Origin: Leifsonia sp. CL147
GTDB taxonomy: Bacteria; Actinomycetota; Actinomycetes; Actinomycetales; Microbacteriaceae
Length of the DNA: 64,000 bases
Direction: 5' to 3'
Assembly: GCF_900114565.1 (NCBI RefSeq)
Contig: NZ_FOTM01000018.1
Coordinates: forward strand, 18,793-82,792
Positions 43,268 through 50,800 of this stretch are shown here, in pieces. The translations under genes and the position numbers were made by a program. Each line of letters opens with the position of its first letter. Position 1 is the stretch's first letter. Under the pieces are notes generated by a model. It was not told the DNA's origin. It worked only from the letters and a program-made list of their open reading frames with translations, and ran no database searches.

Positions 43268-44934
43268 CGGCGTGCGGCTGCCTGCTCGCGCATCGGGATG
43301 CGCAACCCGCGCTCCTGCGCGACCTCGGCCGCCCGCTCGTAGCCGGCATCCACGTGGCGCATCACGCCCGTCCCCGGGTCGTTGACCAGAACGCGCTCGA
43401 TCTTCTCGGCGGCCAGGGCCGTTCCGTCCGCGACGACGACCTGACCCGCGTGGATGCTGCGCCCGATCCCGACGCCGCCGCCATGGTGAAGCGACACCCA
43501 GGTCGCGCCGGATGCGGTGTTCAGGAGCGCGTTGAGCAGCGGCCAGTCCGCGATCGCATCCGAGCCGTCGGCCATCGACTCCGTCTCGCGGTAGGGCGAG
43601 GCGACCGATCCCGAGTCGAGGTGATCGCGGCCGATCACGATGGGCGCGGAGAGCTCGCCCGAGGCGACCATCTCGTTGAAGCGCACGCCCGCGAGGTGCC
43701 GCTCCTTGTATCCCAGCCAGCAGATCCGCGCGGGAAGCCCCTCGAAGTGCACCTTCTCGCCGGCCTGCGTGATCCACCGGCGCAGGTGCTCGTCCTCGGG
43801 GAAGAGCTCGAGCACCGCACGGTCGGTCGCTGCGATGTCGGCGGGATCACCGGACAGTGCGACCCAGCGGAAGGGCCCCTTGCCTTCCGCGAAGAGCGGG
43901 CGGATGTAGGCGGGGACGAATCCGGGGAAGTCGAAGGCGCGGTCGTAGCCGCCGAGCTGCGCCTCCGTGCGGATGGAGTTGCCGTAGTCGAACACCTCGG
44001 CCCCCGCGTCCTGGAAGCCGACCATGGCCTCCACCTGCGCGGCCATGGAGCGGCGGGCGTCGTCGGTGAAGCGCTCCGGGTCGGCGGCGGCGCGCTCGCG
44101 CCACTCGGCGACCGCGTAACCCACCGGGAGGTAGCTGAGCGGGTCGTGGGCGCTGGTCTGGTCGGTCACGATGTCGATCGGGACGCCGCGGCGCAGGAGC
44201 TCGGGAAAGACCTCCGCCGCGTTGCCGACCACGCCGACGGAGAGCGCGCGGCGCTGTTCCTTCGCGGCCAGCGCCCGGTCGACGGCGTCATCGAGGTCGT
44301 GCGCGAGGACGTCGAGGTAGCCGTGGTCGAGCCGGCGCTGCAGCCGGCCGGCGTCCACATCCACGATGAGGACCGCGCCGCCGTTGAGGGTGACGGCGAG
44401 CGGCTGCGCTCCGCCCATCCCGCCGCAGCCTCCGGTGAGGGTCAGGGTGCCGGCGAGCGAGCCGCCGAACCGTTTGCGGGCGACAGCGCCGAACGTCTCG
44501 TACGTCCCCTGCAGGATGCCCTGCGAGCCGATGTAGATCCAGGAGCCGGCGGTCATCTGGCCGTACATCGTGAGGCCCAGGGCCTCCAGCCGCCGGAACT
44601 CGGGCCACGTCGCCCAGTCGCCGACGAGGTTGGAGTTGGCGATGAGCACCCGGGGCGCCCACTCGTGCGTGCGGAACACGCCGACGGGCTTGCCGGACTG
44701 CACCAGCAGCGTCTCGTCCGCCTCCAAATCGCGGAGCGTCGCCACGATCGCGTCGTAGGCCTCCCAGCTGCGGGCCGCGCGTCCCGTCCCTCCGTAGACG
44801 ACGAGGTCGTCGGGCCGCTCGGCGACCTCGGGGTCGAGGTTGTTCATGAGCATCCGCAGCGGCGCCTCGGTCTGCCAGCTCTTCGCGCTGAGTTCCGTGC
44901 CGCGTGCCGCGCGAACGGGTCGTGCTCCGTCCAT
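43264..44934 (-). CDS. hutU: urocanate hydratase (urocanase)
   Basis: A 556-aa NAD-dependent hydratase that converts urocanate to imidazolone propionate. Landmarks: [40 protein letters not shown] (NAD site), [18 protein letters not shown], and the signature [13 protein letters not shown] with [23 protein letters not shown] 44934 has AAAGGAACGAG upstream. It is separated from hutH by a ~98-bp spacer that contains a long inverted repeat, yet is on the same strand. Confidence 0.97.
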   Translation of the reverse strand: MDGARPVRAARGTELSAKSWQTEAPLRMLMNNLDPEVAERPDDLVVYGGTGRAARSWEAYDAIVATLRDLEADETLLVQSGKPVGVFRTHEWAPRVLIANSNLVGDWATWPEFRRLEALGLTMYGQMTAGSWIYIGSQGILQGTYETFGAVARKRFGGSLAGTLTLTGGCGGMGGAQPLAVTLNGGAVLIVDVDAGRLQRRLDHGYLDVLAHDLDDAVDRALAAKEQRRALSVGVVGNAAEVFPELLRRGVPIDIVTDQTSAHDPLSYLPVGYAVAEWRERAAADPERFTDDARRSMAAQVEAMVGFQDAGAEVFDYGNSIRTEAQLGGYDRAFDFPGFVPAYIRPLFAEGKGPFRWVALSGDPADIAATDRAVLELFPEDEHLRRWITQAGEKVHFEGLPARICWLGYKERHLAGVRFNEMVASGELSAPIVIGRDHLDSGSVASPYRETESMADGSDAIADWPLLNALLNTASGATWVSLHHGGGVGIGRSIHAGQVVVADGTALAAEKIERVLVNDPGTGVMRHVDAGYERAAEVAQERGLRIPMREQAAARR

Positions 44935-44953
44935 GGTTCTCGTTCCTTTCGTA

Positions 44954-45028
44954 CCCCCGTCGAGTACACGAAGACTTGCGTTTTTCGGGGGCTTTTCGTG
45001 CAGTCTTTGCGGACTCGATGGTGGGGGC
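44954..45028. repeat. long inverted repeat, copy 6 of 6 (chimeric arms, inside the hut operon)
   Basis: The left arm carries type A sequence (GAGTACACGAAGACTTGCG), the right arm type B complement (GCAGTCTTTGCGGACTC), with an inner stretch of T and G runs. It starts 4 bp after the hutH stop (minus strand) and ends 19 bp before the hutU start, so it sits inside the operon. Confidence 0.88.
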
Positions 45029-45032
45029 AGGG

Positions 45033-46565
45033 TCAGGGGAGGTTCGCGGCGGCGCGGAGGGCGCCGGAGCGGACGAGGGCGTAGGTCGCCTCGATCTCGG
45101 GGGAGAGGTGGCGGTCGGGTCCGGGACCCGGGACGGAGGCGCGCAGGGCCGCGATGACGGCGCCTGTCGCGGGGCCGGGCTGCAGCGGTGCGCGGAGGTC
45201 GGCGCCGCGTGCGGCGGTCATCACCTCGATCGCGATCACGCGGGCCAGCCCGTCGATCGCGCGACGGAGCTTGCGGGCGGCCGCCCATCCCATCGACACG
45301 TGGTCCTCCTGCATGGCCGACGAGGGGATGCTGTCCACCGACGCCGGCACCGCGAGCCGCTTGAGCTCGGACACGATTCCGGCGGCGGTGTACTGGGCGA
45401 TCATCAGCCCGGAGTCCACGCCGACCTCCTGCGCGAGGAACGGCGGGAGGCCCTGGTTGCGTGCCGGGTCGAGGAAGCGGTCGGTTCGCCGCTCGGACAT
45501 GCTGGCCACATCGGCGACAGCGATGGCGAGGAAGTCGAGCACGTACGCGACCGGGGCTCCGTGGAAGTTGCCGTTCGACTCCACGCGCCCATCCAGGGTG
45601 AGCACCGGATTGTCGACGGCGGACGCCAGCTCGCGCGATGCCACCAGCTCCGCGTGCGCGAGCGTGTCCCGGGCGGCGCCGTGCACCTGCGGGGAGCAGC
45701 GCAGCGAGTACGCGTCCTGCACCCGCGTGCACTCCGGTCCCTTGTGACTGGCCACGAGCGGCGAGCCGGCGAGCAGCGCACGCAGGTTCGCGGCCGAGAT
45801 CGCCTGTCCCGCCTGCGGGCGCAGCCGCTGCAGGTCGTCCGCGAACACCGCGTCGGTCCCGAGCAGCGCCTCCACACTCATCGCCGCCGCGATGTCGGCA
45901 TCGGTCAGCAGCCCGTGGAGGTCGTGGATGGCGAGAGCCAGCATCCCGAGCATCCCGTCGGTGCCGTTGATGAGGGCGAGCCCCTCCTTCTCGGCGAGGA
46001 CGACCGGCCAGATGCCCGCGGCGGCCAGGGCGTCGCCCGCGTCGCGCAGCTCGCCGTCGACGCGCACCTGTCCCTCCCCCATGGCGGCCAGGGCGCAGTG
46101 CGCGAGCGGCGCGAGGTCTCCGGAGCAGCCGAGCGAGCCGTACTCGTGCACGACCGGGGTGATGCCGGCATTGAGCAGCGCGGCGTAGGTCTCGACCGTC
46201 TCCGGGCGCGCTCCTGTGCGTCCCGTCATGAGAGTGGAGAGGCGCAGCAGCATGAGCGCCCGGACGACCTCGCGCTCGACCTCCGGCCCCGACCCTGCGG
46301 CGTGGGAGCGGACGAGGCTGGCCTGCAACTGGGCGCGTCGATCGGCGGGGATGAACGTGGTGGCCAGGGCGCCGAAGCCGGTCGAGATGCCGTAGTGCGG
46401 TTCGGTGTCGTCGGCCAGCGCCTCGACGATGGCGCGGGAGGCGGCGACCTGGTCGAGGGAGTCCGGATCGAGTTCGATGCGGGCGTCGTGGCGGGCGACG
46501 GCGACGACGTCCTCGACGCGGAGAGGCCCGGCGCCGACGGTGACGGTGGTCTGTGTCTGGAGCAT
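45033..46565 (-). CDS. hutH: histidine ammonia-lyase
   Basis: A 510-aa enzyme that removes ammonia from histidine to give urocanate. The MIO prosthetic-group site reads [14 protein letters not shown]: Cys-Ser-Gly replaces the common Ala-Ser-Gly, a variant that family patterns allow. Other segments: [52 protein letters not shown], and [13 protein letters not shown]. First gene of the minus-strand hut operon, divergent from iclR with the shared palindrome between them. Confidence 0.96.
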   Translation of the reverse strand: MLQTQTTVTVGAGPLRVEDVVAVARHDARIELDPDSLDQVAASRAIVEALADDTEPHYGISTGFGALATTFIPADRRAQLQASLVRSHAAGSGPEVEREVVRALMLLRLSTLMTGRTGARPETVETYAALLNAGITPVVHEYGSLGCSGDLAPLAHCALAAMGEGQVRVDGELRDAGDALAAAGIWPVVLAEKEGLALINGTDGMLGMLALAIHDLHGLLTDADIAAAMSVEALLGTDAVFADDLQRLRPQAGQAISAANLRALLAGSPLVASHKGPECTRVQDAYSLRCSPQVHGAARDTLAHAELVASRELASAVDNPVLTLDGRVESNGNFHGAPVAYVLDFLAIAVADVASMSERRTDRFLDPARNQGLPPFLAQEVGVDSGLMIAQYTAAGIVSELKRLAVPASVDSIPSSAMQEDHVSMGWAAARKLRRAIDGLARVIAIEVMTAARGADLRAPLQPGPATGAVIAALRASVPGPGPDRHLSPEIEATYALVRSGALRAAANLP

Positions 46566-46620
46566 GGTCCGATCCTCGTCGGGCGCCTGCCCGGGCGCTG
46601 CACGCGTAGGCTCAGACGTG

Positions 46621-46637
46621 TCCGGGATCCCAGACGG
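46621..46637. promoter_or_regulatory. hut operator 2, between hutH and iclR
   Basis: TCCGGGATCCCAGACGG, identical to 41011-41027. It is 28 bp upstream of the iclR ATG and 56 bp from the hutH start, so one regulator bound here could control both directions. A TAGGCT at 46608-46613 could be a -10 box for iclR. Confidence 0.8.
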
Positions 46638-46664
46638 ACACCCACGGCAGCCGGGAGGTGAGGG

Positions 46665-47423
46665 ATGAGCAAGGTGCCCGCCGCGGAGAACACCCTCCGC
46701 ATCCTCGGCTACCTCGGCGCCCAGCGCGGACCGGCGCCCGCGGCCGCGATCGCCGCAGCGCTCGGACTCCCGCGCTCGACCGTGTACCACCTGCTCACCG
46801 TCCTCACCGAACACGGCTTCGTCCTGCACTTCCCCGAGGCCCGGCGGTACGGCCTGGGCGTCGCGGCCTACGAGCTGTCGAGCGCGTTCTCACGGCAGCA
46901 GCCGCTCAGCCGGCTCGGGCGGCCCATCGTGGCGGCGCTCGTCGACGCGATCGGCGAGTCCGGCCATGTCGCGGTGCTGCACGGCCGCGACGTGGTCTAC
47001 ATCGTGGAGGAGCGGGCGCCGCGACGTCCGCGACTGGTGACGGATGTCGGGGTGCGGCTCCCGGCGCACCTCACCGCGAGCGGGCGGGCGCTGCTCGCGA
47101 CGCTGCCCCGGGAGCAGCTGCGCGCGCTCTACCCGGACTCCGATGCCTTCGAGGACCGCACCGGCTCCGGTCCGCACTCGTACGCCGAGCTGCGCCGGGT
47201 CGTCACCGAGGCGCGTGAGCGCGGCTACGCGACCGAGGACGGGGACGTGACGCCCGGCTTCGCGTCCGTCGCGGTGTCCGTCCGCGATCACGCCGGCTGG
47301 CCGGCCGCCGGAATCGCGGTGACCTTCCCGCGCGACAGCATCCCGCCGGAGCGATGGGATGCGCTGGCAGCGCATGTGCGGGATGCGGCCGCCGAGTTGT
47401 CCCGCCGCATCCGCGGCAGCTGA
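46665..47423 (+). CDS. IclR family regulator, probable hut regulator
   Basis: A 252-aa IclR protein. The winged helix (residues 5-70) reads ENTLRILGYLGAQRGPAPAA, IAAALGLPRSTVYHLLTVLT. The effector domain has HVAVLHGRDVVYIVEERAPR, LPAHLTASGRALLATLP and GFASVAVSVRDHAGWPAAGI. GGGAGGTGAGGG precedes ATG 46665. It is divergent from hutH, and the 17-bp palindrome is repeated at hutG, so control of histidine degradation (effector perhaps urocanate) is a strong inference. Confidence 0.9.
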   Translation: MSKVPAAENTLRILGYLGAQRGPAPAAAIAAALGLPRSTVYHLLTVLTEHGFVLHFPEARRYGLGVAAYELSSAFSRQQPLSRLGRPIVAALVDAIGESGHVAVLHGRDVVYIVEERAPRRPRLVTDVGVRLPAHLTASGRALLATLPREQLRALYPDSDAFEDRTGSGPHSYAELRRVVTEARERGYATEDGDVTPGFASVAVSVRDHAGWPAAGIAVTFPRDSIPPERWDALAAHVRDAAAELSRRIRGS

Positions 47424-47445
47424 CGCCACGGCGGGGGAGAACCCG

Positions 47446-47919
47446 CTACCGGGCGGGCACGCCCAGCGGCTTGGCGTAGCAGAGGGAGTCCGGGCCGTCG
47501 ACGTACTGACCGAAGTTCGGGATGCGCTGGTAGCCCGCGCTTTCGTACAGCGCCATCGCGGCATCGTGCAGGGTCCCCGTCTCCAGACGGAGCTCGGGGA
47601 TGCCGGCCTCCCGGGCGGCCCCCTCGACGGCGGCCAGCAGGGAACGCGCGACGCCCTGACCGCGCGCATCCTCGTGCACGAACATCCGCTTCAGTTCCGC
47701 CCAGTCCGGGGTCGTACCGACGACCAGCGCCGCGATCCCGAGAGCACGGCCGTCGACCCGGGCGACGAACAGTGTGACGCCGGGCTGCTCGAGCTCGGAG
47801 ACATCGAGCAGGAAACAGTTCTCCGGCGGGTACAGAGACAGCGCGAAGGCGTCGCTGAGCCGCAGCAACTCCACGATGTCCGGCTGACGGGGAGGCTCGG
47901 GTCGGATCTCGGTCGGCAT
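47446..47919 (-). CDS. GNAT family N-acetyltransferase
   Basis: A 157-aa acetyltransferase. The acetyl-CoA motif A is VHEDARGQGVARSLLAAVEG (R/Q-x-x-G-x-G/A), followed by ELRLETGTLHDAAMALYESA and GYQRIPNFGQY, typical of the large single-domain GNAT group with a C-terminal YxxxPxYxGPxSLCYAKPL-like end. The substrate cannot be predicted. It converges on iclR with a 22-bp gap and diverges from the hsp20 gene. Confidence 0.9.
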   Translation of the reverse strand: MPTEIRPEPPRQPDIVELLRLSDAFALSLYPPENCFLLDVSELEQPGVTLFVARVDGRALGIAALVVGTTPDWAELKRMFVHEDARGQGVARSLLAAVEGAAREAGIPELRLETGTLHDAAMALYESAGYQRIPNFGQYVDGPDSLCYAKPLGVPAR

Positions 47920-47992
47920 TCCTCGATGCTAGCCGGGTCGGTCGTCCCGCCGCACACGCGGCGAGTCACGCGTACTCGGTGCTCGCACAGCG

Positions 47993-48018
47993 TTGGCACT
48001 CTCCGCCGAGAGTGCTAA
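47993..48018 (+). promoter_or_regulatory. CIRCE-like heat-shock operator upstream of hsp20
   Basis: TTGGCACTC-N8-GAGTGCTAA matches the HrcA operator CIRCE (TTAGCACTC-N9-GAGTGCTAA) except for one base and a spacer shorter by one. It lies about 70 bp before the Hsp20 start codon. HrcA control is inferred from the motif. Confidence 0.7.
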
Positions 48019-48089
48019 AATCTTTGCCCGAGAGAGAGGCGCAAAGGGCCTCTCACCAGGCTGATTTCGACAAGAGAGGGGTACATCCA

Positions 48090-48521
48090 ATGGCCATGTC
48101 GTTCGATCCTTTCTCCCAGTTGGACCGGATCGCACAGAGCGTCTTCGACACGAGCCGCCAGCCGCGCGTGATGCCCGTGGACCTGTTCCGCGAGGGCGAC
48201 CGCTACATCCTGAACGCCGACCTCCCCGGCGCCGACCCGGCCTCGGTGGATGTGGATGTGGACGGCCACCTGCTCACCATCCGCGCGGTGCGCAGCGGCG
48301 CCGAGCGCGAGGGAGCCCGGTGGCTTGCGCAGGAGCGGCCCTCCGGTGCGTACATGCGCCAGTTCACGATCGGCGACGACGTCGACCCGGACGGCATCAC
48401 CGCGACCTACGACAACGGCGTGCTGAGCGTCATCATCCCGGTCGCCGAACGCGCGAAGCCGCGGAAGATCTCGGTGGAGTCCTCCGGCGAGCACCATGCG
48501 AAGGCGGTCTCCGCCGGGTAG
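48090..48521 (+). CDS. Hsp20 / alpha-crystallin small heat-shock protein
   Basis: A 143-aa ATP-independent chaperone. The alpha-crystallin domain spans about residues 28-125: MPVDLFREGDRYILNADLPG, ASVDVDVDGHLLTIRAVRSG, YMRQFTIGDDVD, ATYDNGVLSVIIPVAERAKP, with the conserved GVL near the end. It starts at ATG 48090 after GAGAGGGG. The CIRCE-like palindrome upstream points to heat induction. Stand-alone gene, convergent with the SRPBCC gene. Confidence 0.95.
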   Translation: MAMSFDPFSQLDRIAQSVFDTSRQPRVMPVDLFREGDRYILNADLPGADPASVDVDVDGHLLTIRAVRSGAEREGARWLAQERPSGAYMRQFTIGDDVDPDGITATYDNGVLSVIIPVAERAKPRKISVESSGEHHAKAVSAG

Positions 48522-48555
48522 GGGTCAGAACCGCGAACCCGGCGAGGGCGCGTCG

Positions 48556-48996
48556 TCAGGCGGCGGCGCGCCCTCGCGCCACCCACTCCAGGCGGCGCAG
48601 AGCCTCCGCGTTCCTCACATGCAGGAGGGAGTCGGCGAGCAGCCCAGGGAGGCGCGTGACCGCTCCCGAGTACGGGTACTCCTCCATCCGCACGATGCAG
48701 CCTCCCCTCCTCGGCTTGACGTCGATGATGACCCGCTCGGTGCCGAACGGCCGCGTCTTCGCCTCGAGCACCACCCGCCGCGGTGGATCCCACACCTCGA
48801 CCCGGGTCTCGTCGTTCAACACGAGCGGCCATACGCCGACGGAGTGATGCAGGCGGGAGCCCTCGGCGGGATAGCGGCGATCGGCGGCCCGCAGGCGCGA
48901 GGCTCCGACGACCCACGTCGGGTAGACCCACGGGTCGGCGAGGACGGCGAACACCTGCTCCGGTGTGCAGGTCATCAGGCGGACGTTGACGGACAT
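48556..48996 (-). CDS. SRPBCC (START-like) family protein
   Basis: A 146-aa polyketide-cyclase/dehydrase-like protein: MSVNVRLMTCTPEQVFAVLA at the start, then DPWVYPTWVVGASRLRA and RRGGCIVRMEEYPYSGAVTR. The fold is a hydrophobic-ligand pocket. ATG 48996 has GGAG upstream and begins 2 bp after the stop of the phytoene-desaturase-like gene, so the two are co-transcribed and may act on the same lipid or polyene. Substrate unknown. Confidence 0.85.
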   Translation of the reverse strand: MSVNVRLMTCTPEQVFAVLADPWVYPTWVVGASRLRAADRRYPAEGSRLHHSVGVWPLVLNDETRVEVWDPPRRVVLEAKTRPFGTERVIIDVKPRRGGCIVRMEEYPYSGAVTRLPGLLADSLLHVRNAEALRRLEWVARGRAAA

Positions 48997-48998
48997 GG

Positions 48999-50534
48999 TC
49001 ACTGCTCCGGGAACTCGGGGGGATAGAGGGGATCGGCGGCCGTCGACGGCGGGGCGAAGAGCTGGTCGGCCGCAGGCGCGAGGTCCGGCATCCGAGTGAA
49101 GCCGAACTCGTGGCGGAGGGCGGCGCGGGCAGCGTAGTAGCCGCTGAGCCCGTGCACGCCCGGCCCCGGCGCGGCGGAGGAGGACGCGAGGTACAGCCCC
49201 CGGCCGGGCATGCGCCACGGCTCGCTCGAGAAGACGGGCCGCGCGACGAGCTGGATGAGGTCGGGCGCACCGGCGGAGATGTCGCCTCCGCGGTAGTTCG
49301 GGTCCTGCTGCTCCATCTGGACGGCGTTCTTGGTGGCCGTCCCGATGATCAGGTCGCGGAACCCCGGCGCGAACTGCTCGATGCGACGGATGATCGCCTC
49401 CGTGCGGTCCTCGGTCGAGCCGCGCGGTACGTGGGTGTAGGTCCAGAGGACATGCTTGCCGGCGGGAGCGCGGGACGGATCGAACAGGCTCGGCTGCGAG
49501 AGCAGGACGTAGGGTGGATCGGACTGCCGGCCGGCGGCCACCGCCTGTTCCGCACGCGCGACTTCCTGGCGCGAACCCCCGAGGTGGACCGTGGCCGTCT
49601 CGTACAGTTCGGGATCGGTCCACGGCACCGGGCCGGAGAGGGCGAAATCCGCCTTGAACACGCCGTTGCCGTCGCGGAAGCCCGAGATCCGGCGCAGGTA
49701 GCCCGGGGACAGGCGGTCCTCGCCGAGGCGGGCGGCATCCTTCACGTGCGTGTCGAAGAGGACGACCCGCGAGTCCGGGAGCTCGGCGAGCGACTCGACC
49801 GGCACATCCGCCACGATCTCCCCGCCGTGCGCCCGCAGGTCGTCGATCATCGCCTGCGCGATCGAGCGGCTGCCGCCGACCGGGATCGGCCAGCCGCGCG
49901 CGTGGGCGTAGGTGGCCAGCGTGAGCCCGGCCGCCGCGCCCGCGAGGCTGGGCAGCGGGACCGTCGTGTGGGCGAAGGTCCCGGCGAGCAGCGCGCCCGG
50001 CGCTTCGGTCCGGAAGGGCAGGTCCCACCACGGCCCGCCCTGGGCGAGCGCCGAGAGCGCGAAGCGGGCAGCGACCAGTGGATGCCGCGGTACCTGAAGC
50101 AGCTGCGAACCGGTGAACTGGGCCACGGCATCCACCTCGCGGACCAACGGCCCGAAGAGCGCACGCCACGCCGGCCCGTCGACGCCGAGGCCGTCGGCCG
50201 TCCGTTCGAGGTCGCGGTACGCCATCGCGACGTGCCCGCCCTCGAGAGGGTTGCCGTAGGAGGCCGTCGGAACGATGAACGGCACCCGCCGCTCCAGCCC
50301 GAACCGCCGGAAGAACCCGGACGCGAGGGCGAGAGGATGCACCGCCGAGCACACATCGTGCAGGAACCCGGGGAGGGTCAGCTCCTCGGTTCGCAGGCCG
50401 CCGCCGACCGTCGCGCTGCGCTCGTAGACGCGGACGGAGAGCCCGGCTCGCGCCAGGGTGACAGCGGCGGACAGCCCGTTCGGGCCCGATCCGATGACGA
50501 CGGCATCGAGCCGGTTGGTGGCGGAGGCGCTCAT
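48999..50534 (-). CDS. phytoene-desaturase-like FAD-dependent oxidoreductase
   Basis: A 511-aa flavoprotein. The N-terminal FAD motif is DAVVIGSGPNGLSAAVTLAR (GxGxxG), followed by AGLSVRVYERSATVGGGLRT. The internal region IPVGGSRSIAQAMIDDLRAH matches the CrtI/CrtD-like group, and the C-terminus has GRGLYLASSSAAPGPGVHGL. The lack of crtB/crtE neighbours argues against carotenoid synthesis; this actinobacterial subgroup (sometimes related to PYROXD2) is of unknown function. GGGAGG lies just upstream of ATG 50534. The operon partner is an SRPBCC protein. Confidence 0.85.
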   Translation of the reverse strand: MSASATNRLDAVVIGSGPNGLSAAVTLARAGLSVRVYERSATVGGGLRTEELTLPGFLHDVCSAVHPLALASGFFRRFGLERRVPFIVPTASYGNPLEGGHVAMAYRDLERTADGLGVDGPAWRALFGPLVREVDAVAQFTGSQLLQVPRHPLVAARFALSALAQGGPWWDLPFRTEAPGALLAGTFAHTTVPLPSLAGAAAGLTLATYAHARGWPIPVGGSRSIAQAMIDDLRAHGGEIVADVPVESLAELPDSRVVLFDTHVKDAARLGEDRLSPGYLRRISGFRDGNGVFKADFALSGPVPWTDPELYETATVHLGGSRQEVARAEQAVAAGRQSDPPYVLLSQPSLFDPSRAPAGKHVLWTYTHVPRGSTEDRTEAIIRRIEQFAPGFRDLIIGTATKNAVQMEQQDPNYRGGDISAGAPDLIQLVARPVFSSEPWRMPGRGLYLASSSAAPGPGVHGLSGYYAARAALRHEFGFTRMPDLAPAADQLFAPPSTAADPLYPPEFPEQ

Positions 50535-50800
50535 ACCTCCCTGTATACCCCGCCCCTCCCCACGTTCCGATGCCGATCAGCAGCCCGTTCTCAGCGTCCG
50601 TGCACTAGTGTTGGCAGGTCGGCTCTTGACACTGCGCGTTCTGCGCGGATGGGTTTGTCAGTCAAGCGGGCCGGTTCCCTACCCGATCAGCGGTATGGAT
50701 CACACAATCGTGAACGGCCCCGGACACAGATCGCCCGGGAATCATACGGTGCGCTGCGGCGTGCCGCCGCGCACTCGACATGAACCCAGGAAGAACATCC

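Noticed and set aside
2545..45028. Calling the six inverted repeats classical rho-independent terminators
   Set aside because: None has a T-tract on either strand and the stems are far longer than usual; I kept them as a repeat family with a possible terminating role.
50535..50800. Small gene upstream of the DEAD-box helicase
   Set aside because: Short frames exist, but none has a start site with a ribosome-binding site or non-random composition. TTGACA at 50626 lacks a convincing -10 box.
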